64,000 bases of DNA, taken from Saccharibacillus sp. O23. Its GTDB lineage: Bacteria; Bacillota; Bacilli; Paenibacillales; Paenibacillaceae. The position numbers and the translations under genes were made by a program. Below are positions 34,954 through 43,474 of the stretch, piece by piece. Location of the stretch: contig NZ_NJDE01000025.1 in assembly GCF_002205895.1 (NCBI RefSeq), positions 186,001 to 250,000 on the forward strand, written 5' to 3'. Position 1 is the stretch's first letter. Each line of letters starts with the position of its first letter. The notes under the pieces were generated by a model, which was not told where the DNA came from, searched no databases, and was given only the letters and a program-made list of their open reading frames with translations.

Positions 34954-36159
34954 ATGGACATCTTATGGAGCCTGTTGGCTCTGACGGTAGGCGCATCCAA
35001 CCCGGAAAGCGTGCAGCCTGCCCAAACGAACCCCAATCCGATCACGGTAGCGGTCGAATCGGCGTGGAACATGAGCGCCCTCACCGCCCAGAAGAACAAC
35101 GTGGTCATCGACGCGGACAACCCGCCGGTCAAGATCGACCCGCAGCCGGACGCCCCGAAAGTCAAAGGGGTCTACGTCACGGCATACAGCGCGGGCGGTT
35201 CGCGAATGAACCAACTGCTGGATCTGCTCGACAATACCGGTCTGAACTCGATGGTAATCGACATCAAAGACGACCTGGGGTACATAACGTACAAGACCGA
35301 GAATCAGGATCTGCTCAAGATGGGCACTGCCCAAAAGTTCATCCCGGACATCAAAGACCTGATGGGCAAACTCCAAAAGCATAACGTCTACCCGATCGCG
35401 CGCATCGTCGTGTTCAAAGACACGGTGCTGGCCGAAAAACACCCGGAACTGTCGTTCACCAATGCCGACGGCAGCGTCTGGAAAAACGGCGGCGGCGACG
35501 CGTTCGTCAATCCGTACAGCAAAAAAGTATGGGATTATAACGTCGCGATCGCCAAAGAAGCGGCCGCGATGGGCTTTAAAGAAATCCAGTTCGACTATGT
35601 CCGTTTCGCCGAAGGATTCGAGAAACGCGCCGATACGTTGAAATACGAAAAACAAGGCGACAAAACGCGGACCGAAGCCGTCTCCGAATTCGTGCAGTAC
35701 GCGCGCAAAGAACTGGCTCCGCTCGGCGTTCGGGTCTCCGTCGACATCTTCGGTTATGCCGCATCCGTGCCGGCGGCGGAAGGCATCGGGCAGGACTTTA
35801 CCAAGATCTCGGAAAACGTCGACGTTATCGCGCCGATGGTCTATCCGAGCCATTACTCGACCGGTTGGTTCGGCGCCAAAGATCCGGACAAAGAACCGTA
35901 CAAAACGATCAAAGGCTCGATGGTCGACACGTTCAAGAAATTGGACGAGATCAAAGACGAATCGCAGCGGCCGATCGTTCGCCCGTGGATTCAGGACTTT
36001 ACGGCAAGCTGGCTCGGCAGCGGCCATTACGCCAAATACGGCAAAGCCGAAGTCGACGCGCAGATCAAAGCGATGGCCGATATGGGCGTGGACGAATACC
36101 TGCTGTGGAACGCGTCCAACCGTTATACCTCGAACGGCAACTACGGACCGAAAGACTGA
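34954..36159 (+). CDS. DUF4015 glycoside-hydrolase-like protein
   Basis: A 401-residue protein with a TIM-barrel of the putative glycoside hydrolase family DUF4015 (PF13200). Seen are GVYVTAYSAGG, MVIDIKDDLGYITY, ARIVVFKD, EIQFDYVRFAEG, VSVDIFGYAAS, VIAPMVYPSHYS and IVRPWIQDF. Conserved Asp residues in the DIKDD and FDYVRF strands would be catalytic candidates. The short N-terminus (MDILWSLLALTVGAS) could be a weak export signal. Strong GGGAGAG ribosome site. Activity is not established; a cell-wall or exopolysaccharide substrate is plausible. Confidence 0.82.
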   Translation: MDILWSLLALTVGASNPESVQPAQTNPNPITVAVESAWNMSALTAQKNNVVIDADNPPVKIDPQPDAPKVKGVYVTAYSAGGSRMNQLLDLLDNTGLNSMVIDIKDDLGYITYKTENQDLLKMGTAQKFIPDIKDLMGKLQKHNVYPIARIVVFKDTVLAEKHPELSFTNADGSVWKNGGGDAFVNPYSKKVWDYNVAIAKEAAAMGFKEIQFDYVRFAEGFEKRADTLKYEKQGDKTRTEAVSEFVQYARKELAPLGVRVSVDIFGYAASVPAAEGIGQDFTKISENVDVIAPMVYPSHYSTGWFGAKDPDKEPYKTIKGSMVDTFKKLDEIKDESQRPIVRPWIQDFTASWLGSGHYAKYGKAEVDAQIKAMADMGVDEYLLWNASNRYTSNGNYGPKD

Positions 36160-36225
36160 TCTCCGCGGACCGTTCGATCGCACTATGATGCGGCGTCTTC
36201 CGGCGCGGCGGCACATATTCGGCGG

Positions 36226-36253
36226 CAGCCCGGCCTTCTCGGCCGGGTTTTTG
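36226..36253 (+). terminator. Terminator of the DUF4015 gene
   Basis: AGCCCGGC and GGCCGGGTT arms, 6-nt loop, then TTTTTG. Confidence 0.75.
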
Positions 36254-36285
36254 CCTGCGCCCGCGTTCCGCTCGACGAAGGCCCG

Positions 36286-37683
36286 ATGAAAGGATACGTT
36301 CAAGATATGCATCCCACTTCTACTCTCAAGCAAAAATGGTCTCAATTTTTCGTCGTGTTCGTGCCGATTTTCGTCACGCAGATCGCTTTGTCGGCTATGG
36401 CTTTCTTCGACACGAGCATGACGGGCCACGTCAGTCCCGCTGCTCAAGCCGGGGTGTCGATCGGCGTCAGCCTGTGGATTCCGATCCAGACCGGCCTTAA
36501 CGGCGTGCTGAACGGCATCATGCCGATCGTCTCGCATCTGGTCGGCGGCGGCAAGGAACGCGATATCCGTTATAACGTGTTCCAAGCGCTGCTGCTGTCG
36601 CTCCTGTTCTCGGCCGCCGTGCTGATTCTCGGAGGCCTGCTGCTTCGGCCGGCCCTCGGCTTCATGAACGCGGAAGCGGAAGTCGCCGATACCGCGTACA
36701 AGTTCTTGCTATGCCTCGCCTTCGGCGTCGTTCCGCTGTTCGGGTATACGGTGCTGCGCGGCTGCATCGACGCGCTCGGACAGACGCGGGTCTCGATGGC
36801 GATCACGCTCTGCTCCATGCCGGTGCAGCTGCTGCTGAACTACCTGCTGATCTTCGGCAAGTTCGGCTTCCCGAAACTGGGCGGCGTCGGAGCCGGCATC
36901 GCCACGGCCGTCACGTATTGGGTCATCTTCCTGATCGCCGCTTTGATCATGCACCGCAGCGAACCGTTCGCAAGTTTCGGCTTTTTCCGCCGTTGGCACC
37001 GAATCTCGTGGGCCAAACAGGGCGAACTGCTGAAGCTCGGCATCCCGATCGGCTTCGCGACGTTCTTCGAGACGTCGATCTTCGCCGCGGTCACGCTGCT
37101 GATGAACCGTTTCGGCACGAACGCCGTCGCCGCCCATTCGGCCGCGATCAACTTCGCGTCGACGCTGTACATGATCCCGCTCGCCATCTGCATGGCGCTG
37201 ACCATCCTCGTCGGCTACGAAGTCGGCGCCGGCCGGCGCAAAGACGCCAGGCAGTACGCGCTGATCGGTATCTCTTCCGCCGTGATCATGGCGCTGGCTA
37301 CCGCGGTAGTCCTGCTTCTGTTCTCGGACCAAGTCGCGCGGATCTATTCGACCGATCCGGCCGTCACGGCGCTGATCGTCCAATTCCTCGGCTACGCGAT
37401 CTTCTTCCAACTGTCGGACGCGCTCGCGACGCCGATTCAAGGCGCGCTGCGCGGATACAAAGACGTAACGCCGGCTTTCTTTATCACGCTGATCGCTTAT
37501 TGGGGCATCGGACTGCCGCTCGGCTTCGTGTTGGCCGTGTATACGTCGATAGGTCCGTTCGGCTACTGGCTGGGCTTGATCGCCGGACTCGCCGTCGGCG
37601 CGGCGCTGCTGCTTCTGCGCTTGTTCAAGGTACAGCGGATGCCGAAATTGTCGCTTCCCGACCGGGACACGGAACCCGTCTGA
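36286..37683 (+). CDS. MATE family efflux transporter
   Basis: A 465-residue, 12-helix multidrug or toxin exporter of the NorM/MATE type, driven by Na+ or H+. The two homologous halves begin FVPIFVTQIALSAMAFFDTSMTGH and LLKLGIPIGFATFFETSIFAAV; GVGAGIATAVTY and NAVAAHSAAINFAS are typical MATE signatures. An alternative start is the ATG at 36307 (MHPTSTLKQKW), seven codons downstream; neither ribosome binding site is strong. It is a single gene between two terminators. Substrate unknown. Confidence 0.9.
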   Translation: MKGYVQDMHPTSTLKQKWSQFFVVFVPIFVTQIALSAMAFFDTSMTGHVSPAAQAGVSIGVSLWIPIQTGLNGVLNGIMPIVSHLVGGGKERDIRYNVFQALLLSLLFSAAVLILGGLLLRPALGFMNAEAEVADTAYKFLLCLAFGVVPLFGYTVLRGCIDALGQTRVSMAITLCSMPVQLLLNYLLIFGKFGFPKLGGVGAGIATAVTYWVIFLIAALIMHRSEPFASFGFFRRWHRISWAKQGELLKLGIPIGFATFFETSIFAAVTLLMNRFGTNAVAAHSAAINFASTLYMIPLAICMALTILVGYEVGAGRRKDARQYALIGISSAVIMALATAVVLLLFSDQVARIYSTDPAVTALIVQFLGYAIFFQLSDALATPIQGALRGYKDVTPAFFITLIAYWGIGLPLGFVLAVYTSIGPFGYWLGLIAGLAVGAALLLLRLFKVQRMPKLSLPDRDTEPV

Positions 37684-37730
37684 TCCCATGCCGCTTAAGT
37701 CCGTTTGCGCAGCCCGTACAGCCTACGACA

Positions 37731-37778
37731 AAAACCGTTCCTTTTCTCCGCGCAGGCGGGGATAAGAACGGTTTTTTC
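37731..37778 (+). terminator. Terminator of the MATE gene
   Basis: AAAACCGTTC and GAACGGTTTT arms with a 25-nt loop, ending in TTTTTTC. Confidence 0.75.
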
Positions 37779-37822
37779 ATGACCCTTTCGGGTCTCGGTC
37801 TCGGGTCGCCACGCCCGGCCGG

Positions 37823-38686
37823 TCAGAACTCGAACAAATCCAACTGCTGCGGTTCGTCTTCGCCGGGAAGCTTCGGCACGTTCTGACCCAGAATCGCCAT
37901 CAGTTCGCGCGCGTTCTCCGCGGCGTCCCCGCCGGAGTTGTTGTTGAACACGACGAACACGTCTTGCGACTGCTTCTCCAACCGCCGCAGCCGCTCCGCC
38001 CATTCTTCCAACTCCTGCGTGTTATAGCGATAGAGATAACGCACTTCCCGCCAATTCGGCTGGTTGGCGGACTGCCAACCGGACTCGTTGCGACCGTGCA
38101 TCCGCACGATCGTCAGCGACTCGTCGGTCGCTTCCTCGACGATCGGCACGGAACCTATACCGGCCTGCGGTTCGTCGCAGACGCTGTGAATCCAGCGTTC
38201 TTCGCGCATGAATTTGAGCGTGCGTTCGCGCATCACCGGCTGGAACCAGCTCTGATTGCGAAATTCCAGCGCGCACGGATATCCTTCCATGCGGGCGCGA
38301 ATCTCGCGCAGCTTCGCCACGTTCTCGCGCGTGCAGTCGAACCAAGGCGGGAATTGGAACAGCGCGGCTTTGAGTTTGCCCGCCTGCTGCATATTGCCGA
38401 TCGACAAACGGAACGCTTCGAACATTTCGTCTTCGCTGTCGAAAGGAATTTTGCCGCGCGAATGTCCGGTCATCCCTTGATACGCTTTGACGATAAACGA
38501 AAAACCGGCCGGCGTCTCTTCGACCCATTTCTCCATGTTTCGCCTGGATTGGATCGCGTAAAACATGCTGTCCACTTCGACGGTTCCGAACATTTTTCCG
38601 TACGTCACCAATTTCTGCTTGGCCGCTTCTTTGGTCGGGTAGATATAATCATGATCGCCCCAGCCGCTCAATCCGATCGTAATCAT
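37823..38686 (-). CDS. DUF72 protein (YunF/YecE-like) with a C-terminal clamp-binding-like motif
   Basis: A 287-residue TIM-barrel-like DUF72 protein. Family features are the N-terminal GLSGWGDHDYIYP, EVDSMFYAIQSRRNMEKWVEETP, KAYQGMTGH, LFQFPPWF, EFRNQSWF and FVVFNNNSGGDAAENARELM. The last residues QQLDLFEF form a textbook beta sliding-clamp peptide (Q-L-x-L-F), the same as in DinB of this window. No biochemical role is established for DUF72; the tail suggests a link to DNA replication or repair. ATG with AAAGGAGG upstream. Single gene. Confidence 0.87.
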   Translation of the reverse strand: MITIGLSGWGDHDYIYPTKEAAKQKLVTYGKMFGTVEVDSMFYAIQSRRNMEKWVEETPAGFSFIVKAYQGMTGHSRGKIPFDSEDEMFEAFRLSIGNMQQAGKLKAALFQFPPWFDCTRENVAKLREIRARMEGYPCALEFRNQSWFQPVMRERTLKFMREERWIHSVCDEPQAGIGSVPIVEEATDESLTIVRMHGRNESGWQSANQPNWREVRYLYRYNTQELEEWAERLRRLEKQSQDVFVVFNNNSGGDAAENARELMAILGQNVPKLPGEDEPQQLDLFEF

Positions 38687-38754
38687 TGGCCGCGCCTCCT
38701 TTCTTTTTTTCTTACCTTCATTACCCTTACCACCTCGGCCGCTTACGCAAACGC

Positions 38755-38778
38755 CAAAAAGCCTTCGGGCCGAAAGCC
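38755..38778 (-). terminator. Terminator of pfkA
   Basis: Minus-strand GGCTTTCGG and CCGAAGGC arms followed by TTTTTGG, 55 nt behind the pfkA stop. Confidence 0.65.
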
Positions 38779-38833
38779 GCAGAAGAATCTGCCGCTCCGA
38801 ACGCGAAGGCTGCCGGTAAAAGCAAAACGGCGA

Positions 38834-39805
38834 TTACTGCGACAAACGCAGCGCCAGCTCGTACATTTCGTGGTCGAACGCCGTTCTGGTGTTGACGACT
38901 TTGTCGATGTCCGTCAGCGTCAATTCGCCTTTGATGATGCCGCAGGCTTTGTCGCTCTCGCCTTGAATCAGCGAGCGTACGGCGAAGTCGCCCAGACGGC
39001 TGGCGAGATTGCGGTCGAACGGAGTCGGCGTGCCGCCGCGCTGGATATGACCCAGAACGGTCACGCGCGCGTCGATCTGCTTGGAGCGCTGCGACAATTC
39101 GCGGGCGATGTCTTCGCCTTTGCCCGCGCCTTCGGCGACCACGATGATACTGTGGCGTTTGCCCATCGCGAAATTGTGCGTCATGCGCTGCGCGACTTCG
39201 TCCAGATCGTAAGGAACTTCCGGAACAAGAATCGTTTCCGCGCCCGATGCCAGACCCGCGTGCAGCGCGATATCGCCGCAGTGACGGCCCATGACTTCCA
39301 CGACCGAAGCGCGTTCGTGCGAAGACATCGTATCGCGCAGTTTGTTGATCGCGTCGACGACCACGCCTACGGCCGTATCGAAGCCGATCGTGTAGTCCGT
39401 GAACGAGATATCGTTATCGATGGTGCCCGGCAGGCCCATCGTATTGATGCCGAGCTTGCTCAGCTTGTTCGCGCCGTGGTACGAACCGTCGCCGCCGATG
39501 ACGACCAAGCCGTCGATGCCGTAATTGCGAAGGATTTCCGCGCCTTTGCGCTGTCCTTCTTCGGTATAGAACTCTTTGGAACGTGCCGATTGCAGCACCG
39601 TTCCGCCGCGTTGGATGATATCGCCGACGCTGCGGAGATCCATCGAGAAGATATCGTTATTAAGCAGGCCCTGATAGCCGCGTTGAATGCCGAAGATCTC
39701 GATCCCGTGATAGATGGCGCTGCGGACGACGGCGCGAAGCGCGGCGTTCATCCCTTGGGAGTCTCCTCCGCTGGTCAATACTGCGATTTTTTTTACTGCT
39801 GACAT
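38834..39805 (-). CDS. pfkA: ATP-dependent 6-phosphofructokinase
   Basis: A 323-residue glycolytic enzyme that phosphorylates fructose 6-phosphate. The ATP loop TSGGDSQGMNAALRAVVR (11-28) and the active-site PGTIDNDISFTDYTIGFDTA are clear; Gly in IGGDGS marks the ATP-type. Gln17 replaces the common Pro. Length is that of the tetrameric bacterial enzyme. ATG behind AAGGAGGA. It starts only 15 nt after the stop of the terpene synthase gene ytpB, so the two form an operon; the usual bacilli partner pyk is not next to it in this window. Confidence 0.96.
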   Translation of the reverse strand: MSAVKKIAVLTSGGDSQGMNAALRAVVRSAIYHGIEIFGIQRGYQGLLNNDIFSMDLRSVGDIIQRGGTVLQSARSKEFYTEEGQRKGAEILRNYGIDGLVVIGGDGSYHGANKLSKLGINTMGLPGTIDNDISFTDYTIGFDTAVGVVVDAINKLRDTMSSHERASVVEVMGRHCGDIALHAGLASGAETILVPEVPYDLDEVAQRMTHNFAMGKRHSIIVVAEGAGKGEDIARELSQRSKQIDARVTVLGHIQRGGTPTPFDRNLASRLGDFAVRSLIQGESDKACGIIKGELTLTDIDKVVNTRTAFDHEMYELALRLSQ

Positions 39806-39820
39806 GTTGCATCCTCCTTG

Positions 39821-40903
39821 TTAGTGCTGCTTATGTTTGCGGATCCATATACTGTTGACGAAAAAGAACAATCGCGTCAGAGGACTTCTTTTCATCAACC
39901 GTTTAGACACGATACGCACGTCTTTCTGCTCGCTGACCTTCGGATCGGACAAGTACAGCGCGAGCAAACCTTCGATTACCATACGGTGGAAAGCGGCATG
40001 CGGAAGCCTCGCCACGTCGCGGCGCGCGCCGTTCACGATCTCTTCGACGCGGGCCAACATGGCTTCGCTGCTTTCGTAATAATTGCAGAAATTCAGGTCG
40101 CCGCCGATGCGGTCCTCTTCTTGATCGATCAGATAATCGAGCATGATATGGAGTCCGCAGACGTAAGGGAAATAGCTTTCGTAAACGGACTTCGCCGCGT
40201 CGGCATCGAAATCCTCCCGGCTCGCGCCGGCGAACAGCATGAACATGCCGAGCGTCGATCCGGTCGCGGCGGCAAATTCGTTCCAATACAAATCGGGCGC
40301 AAGATCGGCATGCCGCGCTCTCCAAGACGTCAGCGAAGGTTCCCGCAGTTCGTGCGAGATATGCTTATACACCTGAAGATCGCCGTACAGGCCGACAAGG
40401 AGACGCACATAAGGCTGAGCATAGGCGTAACCGGGCAGTTTGCGGATATTCTGCTGGCAGGTCGCGACCAGCGCGTTCAAATATCCTCCGTCTTCCTGCT
40501 CGTCGCGGAACCGGTAATAGTTGTCCGGCTGCGCCGACGGATCGATCGCGTCCAGCATCGACTTATGTAAGAGACGAAAATCTTCCGGGTCCAAAGAAGT
40601 GCTTCGATCGCACAGATTGTCGAGATAATCGCTGATGGTCTGAAGCGCCACGATCAGCGGAATAAGCACGTCTTTTCGGTCGAAATTGATTGCGGCGTAT
40701 ACCGATCCACCCTGACAGTGGAATTCCTTCGAGGCGATGCTCGCCAATGCTTGGGTCCGCAGCTCGGGGTCGGGAATGGTCTCGGCACGGCTCCGCCACT
40801 TCCCCAGTTCTTCCCGAACGCCCGGCAGGACGATCTTGTATACTCCCCTCATCAGGCTGATAGGGTCTTCGGGAACGGTGTGAGCGGTTCTGAGTCGGTT
40901 CAA
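39821..40903 (-). CDS. ytpB: Tetraprenyl-beta-curcumene synthase (DUF2600)
   Basis: A 360-residue class of terpene cyclase (large DUF2600 family) that converts linear C35 prenyl diphosphate to tetraprenyl-beta-curcumene, a precursor of bacilli sesquarterpenes found in spores. The family aspartate motif SDYLDNLCDR (91-100) and the second motif DQEEDRIGGDLNFCNYYESS are present, with a basic C-terminus. It is co-transcribed with pfkA. A 21-bp perfect palindrome lies directly upstream of the start, in the probable promoter area. The function is inferred from B. subtilis YtpB. Confidence 0.88.
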   Translation of the reverse strand: MNRLRTAHTVPEDPISLMRGVYKIVLPGVREELGKWRSRAETIPDPELRTQALASIASKEFHCQGGSVYAAINFDRKDVLIPLIVALQTISDYLDNLCDRSTSLDPEDFRLLHKSMLDAIDPSAQPDNYYRFRDEQEDGGYLNALVATCQQNIRKLPGYAYAQPYVRLLVGLYGDLQVYKHISHELREPSLTSWRARHADLAPDLYWNEFAAATGSTLGMFMLFAGASREDFDADAAKSVYESYFPYVCGLHIMLDYLIDQEEDRIGGDLNFCNYYESSEAMLARVEEIVNGARRDVARLPHAAFHRMVIEGLLALYLSDPKVSEQKDVRIVSKRLMKRSPLTRLFFFVNSIWIRKHKQH

Positions 40904-40929
40904 AGCGTACCTCCAAGTGCCAGTCTTAG

Positions 40930-40950
40930 TACCTTGTCGTCGACAAGGTA
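40930..40950. repeat. Dispersed palindromic repeat, copy 3 (minimal)
   Basis: TACCTTGTCG and CGACAAGGTA with a single central T, the arms of copy 1 without the internal spacer. It lies 27 nt upstream of the ytpB start codon and could form a cruciform or operator. Confidence 0.7.
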
Positions 40951-41194
40951 TCAGGTCTACCCAAATTCTTCTCCATTATAATATGAGGGTTCGTTTTGCA
41001 CAAATAACCTTCGTCATATTCTTGCTTTTTTTCATCGTTTTTTCTGCAAAAAGCGCTTGGCATTCCGCAATTTCGTCACAGTCTTCGCCGCGGCAGCCGA
41101 AAATCTTTCAAATCGGGCAAACTTTCGGTACGTCCGCCGCAACCGTTTTTCGTCATGGTATACTGGAAGGCAAAAGATCCGAAGGAGTATGATC

Positions 41195-42508
41195 ATGTCC
41201 GACGTTCCCCTTACTTGGAGGCGGCTGCTGACGTTCTTCGTGCCGCTGGGCTTATCCGCTTCGCTCGTCACCTTGTCTCACGTCATCATCAGCCGAACGC
41301 TCGCGACCTCCGCTTCGCCGGAGACGGTCATCGCCAGCTACGCGCTCGCCAGCAGCCTGCTCGCCGTGACCGAACGGCCGTCCACGCTGCTGCGGCAGAC
41401 CTGTTCGGCGCTCGTCCGCGACAAGCTCTCGTTCCGGGCGCTGACCTTCGTCACTTACGTCTTCCTCGTCTGCGTGCTGCTGATCGGCGGCTTGATCGTC
41501 TACACCCCGATCGGCCGCGGGATCTTCGGCACGCTGTTCGGCGTGGATCGGGCGCTTCTGCCGAGCGTGCTCGCCGTCTACGGCGTGCTGATGTTCGTCA
41601 GCGTATTCTCCGTCATTCGCAATATTTATCAAGGCATCATCATCACGAACAACCGGACCAAATGGCTGACGATCGGCATGATCATCCGTCTGGCCGGCAT
41701 GTATCTGTTGTCGCTCTACTTCGTGCATGTCTACGGCGTGAAGAGCGGCATCGTCGGCGCGGTGATCTTCGTGGCCGGCATGGTGATCGAAGCCGGCGTG
41801 AGTTTTCTCGAAGGACGGAATATCGCAAGGAAGATGCCGGCCAAAAAAGAAGGGCATCCCGTGGAAACGCGCGGCGACGTATTCCGATTCTACAAACCGC
41901 TGCTGTATTCGTCGTTCGTCGCCATGTTCATCGGTCCCGCGCTCAATATCATGCTGGGCAAAACGGACGGCGTGGCGCTGGCGATCTCTTCGTTCGCCGT
42001 GGCGGGCAGCCTGATGCAGCTTACGCTGAGTTTCTTCATCTATATTCACCAGATCGTGCTCAACTATTACAAGGTCGATCCGCTGCTCGTTCGGCGTTTC
42101 GCGCTGGCGATCGGCTTCATCCCGGCCGCGCTCGTCGCCGTCATCGCGTATACGCCGCTCGGCTACTGGGTATTCGGCCATGTGATGAACGTCGAAGGCC
42201 AACTGCTGGAAGAAAGCCTTCGCACGCTGCGCGCCTTCATCCTCTATCCGCTCGTGATGCCGTGGCTCGATTACGGCAACGGACTGATTCTGCTCGGCGG
42301 GCAAACGAAGGTCATGCTGCGCTCCCAGCTGGCCAACGCGATCTGCACGATCGGCTGCCTGCTCCTGCTGATCGCGCTCGTTCCGCATTGGAACGGCATG
42401 GTAGGCGCGCTGGCGCAGTCGCTGGGCCTGCTCGCCGAAGCGACGATCATCTTCCTCGTCGTACGCCGCATGGGCCGCGAACCGAAGCTGAACCGTCCGG
42501 CCGCGTGA
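41195..42508 (+). CDS. MOP-superfamily membrane exporter (MATE/ANK-like)
   Basis: A 437-residue protein with about 12 membrane helices. It resembles MOP-fold flippases: two halves begin LLTFFVPLGLSASLVTLSHVI and FRFYKPLLYSSFVAMFIGPAL. Parts (ASYALASSLLAVTERPSTLLRQ, FILYPLVMPWLDYGNGLILLGGQ) recall the progressive ankylosis (ANKH) transporters rather than classical MATE. The start at 41195 follows AAGGAG by 7 nt; the longer open frame upstream is not used. Single gene divergent from ytpB. Substrate unknown. Confidence 0.75.
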   Translation: MSDVPLTWRRLLTFFVPLGLSASLVTLSHVIISRTLATSASPETVIASYALASSLLAVTERPSTLLRQTCSALVRDKLSFRALTFVTYVFLVCVLLIGGLIVYTPIGRGIFGTLFGVDRALLPSVLAVYGVLMFVSVFSVIRNIYQGIIITNNRTKWLTIGMIIRLAGMYLLSLYFVHVYGVKSGIVGAVIFVAGMVIEAGVSFLEGRNIARKMPAKKEGHPVETRGDVFRFYKPLLYSSFVAMFIGPALNIMLGKTDGVALAISSFAVAGSLMQLTLSFFIYIHQIVLNYYKVDPLLVRRFALAIGFIPAALVAVIAYTPLGYWVFGHVMNVEGQLLEESLRTLRAFILYPLVMPWLDYGNGLILLGGQTKVMLRSQLANAICTIGCLLLLIALVPHWNGMVGALAQSLGLLAEATIIFLVVRRMGREPKLNRPAA

Positions 42509-42551
42509 GGAGGCTTGGCCTCCCTCCTCTGCCCGGTCCGCGAAAAACATG

Positions 42552-42586
42552 CAAAAAGGCACAGCTCCCGTAAAGGAACTGTGCCT
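42552..42586 (-). terminator. Terminator of the cold-shock gene
   Basis: Minus-strand AGGCACAG and CTGTGCCT arms, internal loop, then TTTTTGC. Confidence 0.85.
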
Positions 42587-42626
42587 GGGGTTTGCTATGT
42601 CATCAAATGTGGTAAGAAATAAATTC

Positions 42627-42824
42627 TTACAGTTTGATTACGTTAGCTGCTTGTGGTCCACGGTTTCCGTCAGTGATTTCGAATTCTACTTCTTGACCTT
42701 CGTCAAGAGTTTTGAATCCGTCGCCTTGGATTGCCGAGAAGTGAACGAAGACGTCTTCTCCGCCTTCTACGGACAAGAAACCATAACCTTTTTCTGCGTT
42801 AAACCATTTAACTGTACCTTTCAA
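42627..42824 (-). CDS. csp: Cold shock protein (CspA family)
   Basis: A 65-residue OB-fold RNA chaperone with RNP1 (KGYGFLSV) and RNP2 (VFVHFSAI). The start codon is TTG (TTGAAAGGT), 9 nt behind a perfect AGGAGGT. A strong promoter and a short leader containing a CACCAT/ATGGTG hairpin next to the ribosome binding site suggest temperature-sensitive translation. Its length and the [12 protein letters not shown] ending are typical of Bacilli. Which csp paralogue it is cannot be told. Confidence 0.96.
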   Translation of the reverse strand: MKGTVKWFNAEKGYGFLSVEGGEDVFVHFSAIQGDGFKTLDEGQEVEFEITDGNRGPQAANVIKL

Positions 42825-42869
42825 ATGAACAACCTCCTAAAAATATCACCATCTATGGTGAATAACGTT

Positions 42870-42898
42870 ATTATACTGCAAGAAAAATCCTTTGGCAA
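42870..42898 (-). promoter_or_regulatory. csp promoter
   Basis: Minus-strand TTGCCA (42893-42898) and TATAAT (42870-42875), spacer 17 nt. Confidence 0.8.
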
Positions 42899-42993
42899 TT
42901 GAAAACTTCAAAGCCGTGCGGACATTGCTTTTGCCGGCAGCTCTAGGGTATGATTTTAGATAAGAAACGATGTGAAACGAGGAATGGTTGATC

Positions 42994-43227
42994 ATGATGA
43001 AAAAGCACCAGATCTACAAACGGGATAATTGGAACATGATGACGGTCGAGGTTCAAGGCCGGCAGCTCGTGCTGCGCGAAATTTCCGACCAATGGGGCGA
43101 AGAAACGCACCATTTCATCAGCCGTCCGGAAATGATGGAATGGGCGAAGAACCGTTTCGACAAAGAGAAATTCGACGGCACCGACGAGGAATGGCAAACC
43201 ATCATGGCCGCGCTCAAGGAAGTGTGA
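42994..43227 (+). CDS. Small conserved hypothetical protein
   Basis: A 77-residue soluble protein (MMKKHQIYKRDNWNMMTVEV...) with a beta-rich start and the helical end FDGTDEEWQTIMAALKEV. GAGGAA lies 9 nt before the chosen ATG; a TTG two codons earlier is possible. The stop is 6 nt from the start of the next small membrane protein gene, so the two form a unit leading to pepF. No family was recognised; no membrane segment. Confidence 0.65.
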   Translation: MMKKHQIYKRDNWNMMTVEVQGRQLVLREISDQWGEETHHFISRPEMMEWAKNRFDKEKFDGTDEEWQTIMAALKEV

Positions 43228-43233
43228 CCGGCG

Positions 43234-43413
43234 ATGAATACCACCAATCTGGCCGTTCTGGTCGTATCGACGCTGCTGCTGGGCGGCGTCCTCATTTTTT
43301 ATCGGGAGAGCCTTACGCCCAAGCTGAGACGGATTCTGGCTACCGCCGCCGCCGTCATGCTTCTGCTCACGTTTGTCCTGTTGGTCTATACGCTGTTCAC
43401 CATCGGGTCCTGA
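43234..43413 (+). CDS. Small membrane protein (59 aa)
   Basis: A 59-residue protein with two transmembrane helices (about 5-23, NLAVLVVSTLLLGGVLIFY, and 33-56, ILATAAAVMLLLTFVLLVYT) joined by a short basic loop (RESLTPKLRR). The start ATG lies 6 nt after the preceding gene's stop, with AAGGAAGTG within that gene as ribosome site. pepF begins 61 nt after its stop. No family recognised. Confidence 0.6.
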   Translation: MNTTNLAVLVVSTLLLGGVLIFYRESLTPKLRRILATAAAVMLLLTFVLLVYTLFTIGS

Positions 43414-43474
43414 ACCTTCTTCGGCGATCATCCGTTGACGGCCAAGCCGAATAACCCTGAGGAGGTTTCCGAAC

